Below, one piece after another: positions 57,176 to 64,000 of a stretch of 64,000 bases of DNA (its first letter is position 1; every line of letters begins with the position of its first letter). The notes below the pieces were generated by a model. It did not search any database. It saw only the letters and a program-made list of their open reading frames with translations, and was not told the DNA's origin. The stretch covers positions 21,321,987 to 21,385,986 of the forward strand of contig CM055094.1 of the NCBI GenBank assembly GCA_029204225.1, in the 5' to 3' direction. A program made the translations under genes and the position numbers. Origin of the DNA: Diphasiastrum complanatum (taxonomy: Eukaryota; Streptophyta; Lycopodiopsida; Lycopodiales; Lycopodiaceae).

Positions 57176-57426
57176 GGATCCACAATTTTTCATCAATCCC
57201 AACAAACCGGCGCTTCACATGGAGGATACCAGGATCTATTTACGGATACAATACTTTCCTGCAGACTCCATACAAATCTTTGAATAGATGTGCACTTCAT
57301 CATCAATGCTGATAAGGCTTACACCCAGAGATCAAAAGCATTTGCTAGTCGAAGACAAATGCTGACTCGAACCTGCTCCAAGTGGCTGCGCGAGCAATAT
57401 CATAAACATGATGCCCACTATTCCTG
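57176..57426 (+). pseudogene. Tandem-unit gene, C-terminal fragment
   Basis: Matches 30046-30297. A TAG near 57286 and a short deletion (loss of SGFI) break the frame. The normal stop context ATTCCTGAACAAA is kept. Confidence 0.7.
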
Positions 57427-59918
57427 AACAAATGTTATGAAGAAAATCCTTTAGGCGCAATTTTTTGAATTGAGTACATTGAAAACATCAACATTTGTTG
57501 ATTGGAGCTTTTAAGATTGACCATTATAGTCATCTAGGGCCAATGTATATGGCACTCAACTGCTAATCTATCTCTCCACTGCTTTTGAAATGTACACTTT
57601 AGTTCATAATCTATGATCCTTCTTCTCGTTGTGTATATATATATGTTCTCATCGTTGATATTTGATTTAATGTATTAAATGAACATTGAATGCTCATTAA
57701 ATCAAAATCAACAATAATTAGGTTACACATATTCTGTTCAAAAAATATTAAGACACACAATGAAAATATCATATCGACAAGAGGGAACATATCACGGCAA
57801 AAGGACTAGACAGAAATTGTTTGTTAGTGATCATCCATCCAAAGTAGGCACACCACTTCCAAATTCTAATCTTACTCCAAGCCTTTTTGTGAGACTACTA
57901 ATATTTTTGGAAAACACATGTTCTTCATATTTCAAGCATGCTCAGCATACCTCCAAGCACATAGGAAAGTAAACCGTACATCTTCTTTCCTTGCCCTACT
58001 TGTTGGTCTTCATCTCGTATGGTAAGTACTCGACCCTTGATTGTTCCTTTGAATAAGAGCTTTTTGCTATAGTTTCAAGAGAGAAACTTCCTGGAAAAGG
58101 GTCAACTTGGGAGTAGCTTAATATATTGATGTCATTTCAAATCATGATAGCTTCATGGTTGTCACTCAAAATAATAGTAAATTGTTTGGTAGCTTGGGGT
58201 AGCTTGATATGTAGCTAGGCAACTAAACAGCAAATCACCTCTAGATGGCTTCACAAGCTTGTCTAACTCATTCTTATAATTACTACCATTGTGTCTAACT
58301 TGCCAAATGCTAGCTGTAAAAGTATTTGACAAATGCATAACTCTTTACTCTCCAAGTCTTAAGACTTACCAAGTGTTGTTTGTAGCTCATACTAGATGCT
58401 TTGAGAAGTTATATTAAGAATTGGGGGGGGGGGGGGGGGGGGGGGGGAATCGCAAAGAATTCCATCTTGCCAAATACTAGGTGTAAAAGTGTTTGACATA
58501 TTCCTAACTCTTTACTCTCCAAGTGTTGTTTTTAGCTCATAGTACATGCTTTGAGAATAATGTTAATGGTTATATTAATTTGGGGGGATTGCAAAGAATC
58601 GAACTTGAGTGTACAAGCCCAACTCAAGTGCAGACACCAACTCACCACACATGGGAAGATCATTAAATTTGAATTTGAAGAAAAATCAAAATTAAAAAAA
58701 AATGAAAAACTATTTCTCCTTAGAGGCATTGTGGTCATCATCTAGACGAGCTGTGCTTGCTTGAATCAATAGAAACAAAGAAAATAATAATAACGAATTT
58801 TTATCCTGTTAATGCATTTAAATGGGAAGACTATAATATTTATCGCTTCATTTAAACATTGATCTACTCATTTCAATGATTTCGTTCAAATTCGAATTCC
58901 AATGATTTGTGAAGTGTGAATGAATGCAATGTAACTTGCATATGTTTGGAACATAGCATAGATTCATTATATGCTTTTTCACTATATGTTATTTAGTTGT
59001 GTAACAAGGAATAAGCATTTTCAATTTGTTTTTGGAAACCCTAGATTACAACATTTTAATATATTAACAAAAGTGACTTAATTTGCATGAACAACTTTGA
59101 GTTTTGAAAATCCTAGATAACAGCTTCATTCAATCTTCAATTTTCCAAGCTCGTTCAAACTTCAATGAAATATAATTCATTCCAAAATCCATTCTCGAAC
59201 CCTAGAACGATGTATTTTAAAAACTTTTGTAATGTGAAAGAGAGATCATTGAGCTAAAACATGACCCTGATTGCATTCGGAATTGCTTTCAAAAACTTAT
59301 AAATTGTATTCATCAATGGAGATGTCTAGAGGACATGGTGTGAAAAATTGTCAACTAGTTTGGTTTTTTATTTGGCAATTTTGGAGGCCAAAATGAATCT
59401 CAACTTCGAGTTAGTTACATATTTGTTAATAAGGGCCTAAATAGTGGTCTAACTACCTCTGGCACGTAGATAAGTGGATGAGGTCGAGTTTGGACCCATT
59501 CTAATTGGCTAAATTTTGGTTCATTGCTTTCAAAAACTTATAAATTGTATTCATCGATGGAGATGTCTAGAGGACATGGTGTGAAAAATTGTCAACTAGT
59601 TTGGTTTTTCATTTGGCAATTTTGGAGGCCAAAATGAATCTCAACTTCGAGTTAGTTTCATATTTGTTAATAAGGGCCTAAATAGTGGTTTAATTACCTT
59701 TGGGAAGTAGATTAGTGGATGAGGTCGAGTTTGGACCCATTCTAATTGGCTACTTTTGGTACATTGCATCTAGACTAGATTTTCTAGGTTTTTGATAAAG
59801 TATCTAGAAGTTTCCAAATTAGGTCAAGTTTGGGGCAAGTGGCCAAATGACATTTTGGAAGCTATAAAATAGTTGTACCTAAGTGGAGAAATAATCATCA
59901 AAGTTTCTTTCTTTGTGT
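57427..59918. repeat. 3' block, copy 3
   Basis: Same order as 30298-33216: small ORF 57760-57972, G25 at 58423-58447, minus-strand SINE-like piece at 58585-58690 and LTR-like region with tandem duplication at about 59290-59915. It ends at 59918 without the second SINE-like copy and jumps into a T array. Confidence 0.8.
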
Positions 59919-60190
59919 ATCTCATGACATGCCTACATGGCTTGCCACATGGCAACTTGGGAGCCCCAGCTCTCTCTCTCTAGCTCCACTCAAGCCTACA
60001 TGGCAGAGCTTGGTTTGCTTGCCGCACAAGCCTATTGCAAGCCTATGTGGTAGCCTGCGACATGCTTACGTGGGAAGCATCAGAAATATGCCATGCCTAT
60101 GTGGCCTACCACGTAAGCCTATGATAGGCCTGTGTGGTTTGCCAAGTGGAAACTTTTGAGCCCACCTATGTATATATATAGATCTCTAGG
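59919..60190. repeat. T array 8
   Basis: One and a half monomers starting at CTCATGACATGCC, then TA run and TAGATCTCTAGGTCC. Confidence 0.85.
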
Positions 60191-60239
60191 TCCACTCAAG
60201 CCTACGTGGCACAGGGCCCAGTTGGCTTGACGTACAAGG

Positions 60240-60698
60240 TTATGGTAGGCCTACATGGCTTGCCACATGGCAACCCTCAAGCCTGCATGATTTGCCATGT
60301 GGCATACCGCTGTCATAGGTGTTTCGAAACCTCATGACAAGAAGCATGTCCTTGGGCATCAGTGTCACCCTCTTGCCATGAATGGAAGACATCATCGAAT
60401 CCTCAAACAATTTTGTCTGGAAGTCCTCGTATGCAATATGGAGGGCCTCCAATGCAGCGATATTCCACCTCACGGCATAGGGTAGATGGGTGGTCATATC
60501 TTGTGTAACCTCCCTCACAGCCCGGTACAAGGCTGCTTTCAGGATCACAAGTTTGGTGTACCTCTGCAAGGCCCTGATGTCCCTCAACCATGGACGATGA
60601 GGTCTTCCACGTCTTTGCGAACATATGGGTTTAGATGTCTGGGGACGTGACAGTTGAACAAAATGCGTAAGCCTAGCGGTTTGCTTCGTCCACGCCAT
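60240..60698 (-). CDS. Histone H3-fold protein, CENH3-like, copy 5
   Basis: 152 residues. The second residue after Ala is Trp (MAWTKQTAR), losing the H3 Arg2. In the core DSMLC has become DSMMS, which removes two otherwise constant residues. WLRDIRALQRYTKL, RW and KRVTLMPKD are retained. The frame is fully open. The TATA box lies 302 bp upstream; the leader has lost about 25 bp. It may be drifting towards a pseudogene. Confidence 0.7.
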   Translation of the reverse strand: MAWTKQTARLTHFVQLSRPQTSKPICSQRRGRPHRPWLRDIRALQRYTKLVILKAALYRAVREVTQDMTTHLPYAVRWNIAALEALHIAYEDFQTKLFEDSMMSSIHGKRVTLMPKDMLLVMRFRNTYDSGMPHGKSCRLEGCHVASHVGLP

Positions 60699-60999
60699 TG
60701 AGGCCGGATATCTATACCACGTGAGGACAGAGATACAGCAGAAGAGAGCTAAATTATCTCGCGTAATGGCGACACTGAGAACTCTAGAGGTGGCAGAGAC
60801 AGACGGGGAGAGGCAGGGGCTTGCATGATGGCGATACTGGGAAAGTCAGGCTGATATCGCTACGACGTGAGAGGGTGTAAGGAATAGGCCTAAAGACGAG
60901 GTCGCTTGCATGATGGCGATATCATGAATGCAGGTCGTATGGAAGCAATCACACATGACAGCAAATTACGCGAAAACCTATACAATCCCTGGGAATGGA

Positions 61000-61395
61000 C
61001 TTATATAGGAGAAAAAAGTTGGCACGTGTGAATCCCAGTGACACATGGCCAAGTCAGTAGCTGACATGTGGAACCACACGTTTGTATATGCATGTGTGAA
61101 ACTGCCTGTCTGGATCAACACGTGTGGGATCCCATGTGGGGACACGAGGCCGAATGGACAGCGACATGTGTTCTTGCACGAATCGGCTCGCACATGTGGT
61201 TACGTGGCCCAATCAGTAACTGACGTGTGGGACCACACTTCTGTATCCGCACATGTGAAACTTGCGCATGTGGCCATGTGGTCGAATGGTTTGGTGACAT
61301 GTGTTCTGGCACGTGTTAGCTCTCTCATGTGGGCACGTGGCCGAATGGCAGATTGACATGTATTGTAGCACGTGTGGTCTCACACTTGTGGATGG
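61000..61395 (-). promoter_or_regulatory. Promoter of histone-like copy 5
   Basis: TATA box on the minus strand at 61000-61008 and the ACGT array to about 61380, with several CACGTG sites degraded to CACATG. The right end passes into a T array near 61430 rather than the M segment. Confidence 0.5.
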
Positions 61396-61424
61396 TTGTA
61401 TTACGCGACATAGATCTGATCCGC

Positions 61425-62050
61425 TGTTGTCAAGCCTATATGGCAGACTGCAACATACCAACATGAACATACTAGCATCAAGCCTATGTCATGCCTATAT
61501 GACCTACCACGCAAGCCTATGATAGGCCTACATGGCTTGCCACATGGCAAGTCCCAAGCCTGTGTGGTTTATCTCATGACATGCCTATATGGCTTGCCAC
61601 ATGGCAACCTGGGAGCCCCAGCTCTCTCTCTCTAGCTCCACTCAAGCCTACATGGCAGAGCTTGGTTGGCTTGCCACACAAGCCTATGGCAAGCCTATGT
61701 GGTATCCTGCGACATGCTTACGTGGGAAGCATCAGAAATATGCCATGCCTATGTGGCTTGCCACACAAGCCTATGGTTTATCTCATGACATGCCTACATG
61801 GCTTGCCACATGGCAACTTCGGAGCCACAGCTCTCTCTCTCTAGCTCCACTCAAGCCTACATGGCAGAGCCTGGTTTGCTTGCCGCACAAGCCTATTGCA
61901 AGCCTATGTGGTAGCCTGCGACATGCTTATGTGGGAAGCATCAGAAATATGCCATGCCTATGTGGCCTGCCACACAAGCCTATGGTAGGCCTGTGTGGTT
62001 TGCCAAGTGGAAACTTTTGAGCCCACCTATATATATATATAGATCTCTAG
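61425..62050. repeat. T array 9
   Basis: A lead monomer and two ~209-bp monomers, TA run at about 62029-62040, then TAGATCTCTAGGTCC. Close to T array 5. Confidence 0.85.
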
Positions 62051-62100
62051 GTCCACTCAAGCCTACGTGGCACAGGGCCCAGTTGGCTTGACGTACAAGG

Positions 62101-62559
62101 TTATGGTAGGCCTACATGGCTTGCCACATGGCAACCCTCAAGCCTGCATGATTTGCCATGTGGCATACCGCTGCCATAGGTGTTTCGAAACCTCATGACA
62201 AGAAGCATGTCCTTGGGCATCAGTGTCACCCTCTTGCCATGAATGGAACACAACATCGAATCCTCAAACAATTTTGTCTGGAAGTCCTCGTATGCAATAT
62301 GGATGGCCTCCAATGTAGCGATATTCCACCTCACTACACAGGGCAGATGCGTGGTCATATGTTGTGTAACCTCCCTCACAGCCCGATACAAGGCTGCTTT
62401 CAGGATCACAAGTTTGGTGTACCTTTGCAAGGCCCTGATGTCCCTCAACCATGGACGACGAGGGCTTTCGCGTCTTTGCGGACGTATGGGTTCAAATGTC
62501 TGGGGACGGGATGGTTGAACAAAATGGGTAAGCCTAGCGGTTTGCTTCACCCGAGCCAT
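62101..62559 (-). CDS. Histone H3-fold protein, CENH3-like, copy 6
   Basis: 152 residues, with MARVKQTAR (H3 Thr3 position changed to Val), VTQHM instead of VTQDM and PCVVRW in loop 1. The core motifs LFEDSMLCSIH and KRVTLMPKD are intact, and the C-terminal extension is as in copy 1. The TATA box lies 328 bp upstream (62887-62895) with the best-preserved ACGT array of the window. Confidence 0.75.
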   Translation of the reverse strand: MARVKQTARLTHFVQPSRPQTFEPIRPQRRESPRRPWLRDIRALQRYTKLVILKAALYRAVREVTQHMTTHLPCVVRWNIATLEAIHIAYEDFQTKLFEDSMLCSIHGKRVTLMPKDMLLVMRFRNTYGSGMPHGKSCRLEGCHVASHVGLP

Positions 62560-62886
62560 TGAGGCAGGATATCTATACCACGTGAGGACAAAGATACAGC
62601 AGAAGAGAGAGCTAAATTATCTCGCATAATGGCGACAGTGAGAACTCTAAGGGTGATATCGCTACAACGCGAGAGAGTGGCAGAGACAGGCGGGGAGAGG
62701 CAGGAGCTTGCATGATGGCGATACTGGGAAAGTCAAGCTGATATCGCTACGACGTGAGAGGGTGTAAGAAATAGGCCTGGGGACGAGGTCGCTCGCATGA
62801 TGGCGATATCACGAATGCAGGTCGTATGGAAGCAATTAAACATGACAGCAAATTACGCGAAAACCTATACAATCCCTGGGAATCGC

Positions 62887-63290
62887 CTTATATAGGAGAA
62901 AAAAGTTGGCACGTGTGAATCCCAGCGACACGTGGCCCAGTCAGTAGCTGACACGTGGAACCACACGCTTGTATACGCCTGTGTGAAACTGCACGTCTAG
63001 ATCAACACGTGTGGGATGCCATGTGGGGGCACGTGGTCGAATGGATCATCGACGTGTTCTTGCACGTATCGGCTTGCACGTGTGGTCACGTGGCCCAATC
63101 AGTAACTGACGTGTGGGACCACACTTCTATATCCGCACATGTGAAACTTGCACATGTGGCCATGTGGTCGAATGGTTTGGTGACGTGTGTTCTGGCACGT
63201 GTTAGCTCGCACGTGTGGGCACGTGGCCGAATGGCAGATTGACGTGTATTGTAGCACGTATGGTCTCACACATGTGGACAGTTGTATTAC
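62887..63290 (-). promoter_or_regulatory. Promoter of histone-like copy 6 (best-preserved array)
   Basis: Minus-strand CTATATAAG, then by my count 17 ACGT cores in about 370 bp: 10 CACGTG G-boxes and three ACGTCA hexamers (minus strand, near 63108, 63180 and 63240). On the distal side it is followed by the M flank. Confidence 0.6.
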
Positions 63291-63570
63291 GCGCCATAGA
63301 TCTGATCCGCTGTTGGATCGACTAGTGTACGGCTTGGGTTTTATTGGTTTTAGCTATATAAATGTTGTTTGATCAGTTAAAATTTTTCGCTAAGTTTTGG
63401 ATTATCACTCCCTGTAGCTCTTGGTGTGTGAACCAAATACCATTCCATCTTAAAATGACCTATTCTAGGAACATTGAGTGGTGTGTCGCTCATATGATTC
63501 TTAATTATCTCTGGATATTCTGTTTTACTAAAAATCCAAAATAGAATTTCATACTCTTCTTTAAAACCTG
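63291..63570 (-). pseudogene. M segment, copy 4
   Basis: Minus-strand MSDTPLNVPRI with one change in the next codons (GHFK) and EWYLVHTPRATGSDNPKL. Joined at about 63570 to the intron of the N segment, so the second N exon is deleted. Confidence 0.4.
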
Positions 63571-64000
63571 TTCTGCAAAATAAAAATAAGATTTATAAAA
63601 AAAAAATTCACAACCATTGATGTGCTAGATGAAACAAAACACATGAATAGTTTAAAACATAATCCTACTTGAAAGGATATATTCTTTTTTTCCGTTGACC
63701 CCCACTTGTTGAGAGCTCGTCAATACTTTTGAAAATAACTGTTTTTTGCTTATTGCTCAGTATTTTCTTCCGTAATGTGTTTACTTCTACATTTATTTGA
63801 CATTATGAGGTATACAATGTTTGTACAATTAGTTTCATATTGTCAGTATCTTGGTTGAGGTTTAATATAATATCTTGCAAACGAGAATTATCTATCTTCA
63901 AAATTTCATTTTCTTCTTTTGTTTGCAGAAAAATGTTTCTTTTTCTCGGTAGTCAGTAAGCAAACCATTCAACATATTTTCCAAACAGTGTATTCTTTTC
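63571..64000 (-). pseudogene. N segment, copy 3, cut by the window edge
   Basis: Coiled-coil half of the first N exon (ENEILKIDNSRLQDIILNLN, NVEVNTLRKKIL) with the donor site near 63680. It runs off the right end, so its start lies outside. Confidence 0.55.

Overview
The window looks like nuclear DNA of a land plant, taken from a very repeat-rich and probably heterochromatic region. The evidence is a Ty1/copia element with a primer-binding site of the plant initiator-Met type, plant-style TATA boxes, tRNA-derived SINE-like pieces, long CT and G/C tracts, and AT-rich spacers. No ordinary single-copy housekeeping gene is visible. Reverse-transcriptase fragments resembling Penelope-like elements hint at a non-flowering lineage, but only weakly. 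Nothing identifies the species.

Nearly everything occurs two to nine times, in the same order. One unit reads, along the + axis: a ~209-bp tandem array rich in CATGG/CACATG ('T array'); a minus-strand histone H3-fold ORF; its minus-strand promoter (TATA box plus a dense ACGT/G-box array); then minus-strand exons of an unidentified spliced gene (M, N and U segments), a LPPNxNFVY-containing segment and a 36-bp coding VNTR; an AT-rich spacer; a plus-strand exon-like piece; a minus-strand Ty3/gypsy gag-protease fragment; a poly-C segment; a minus-strand Penelope-like RT fragment; then another T array, M, U, a plus-strand 'E block' and a deleted copia element. This order runs over 549-13633 and again over 39960-56160, with partial copies at 15020-18672, 20106-27400, 34080-36690 and 57176-64000.

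The most striking content is the histone-like family. Five full-length copies (1382-1840, 19109-19567, 34080-34454, 60240-60698, 62101-62559) and one truncated copy (21764-21946) lie on the minus strand. They begin with the H3 tail ARTKQTAR and carry a recognisable H3 fold. Its RW before helix 2 and its DSMLC motif resemble the centromeric variant CENH3 more than canonical H3. Each copy has a TATA box about 300-340 bp upstream of the ATG. Behind it lies an array of G-boxes (CACGTG) and of the ACGTCA hexamer known from plant histone promoters.

The second clear object is a young, apparently intact Ty1/copia element (49025-54885). It has 653-bp LTRs that differ at one position, a 5-bp target duplication (ATAGC) and a 1316-residue Gag-Pol ORF with all catalytic motifs. 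It is nested in an E block whose uninterrupted versions exist at about 12190 and 27515. Older relics include internally deleted copia elements, Ty3/gypsy and Penelope-like fragments, diverged LTR-like sequence and SINE-like pairs.

A further unidentified gene (28783-30297) encodes a coiled-coil exon followed by a 462-residue protein made of two tandem 222-residue units. Fragments occur at 1-545, 36691-37025 and 57176-57426, and the last two copies, like the 28909 gene, are followed by the same ~2.5-2.9-kb block.
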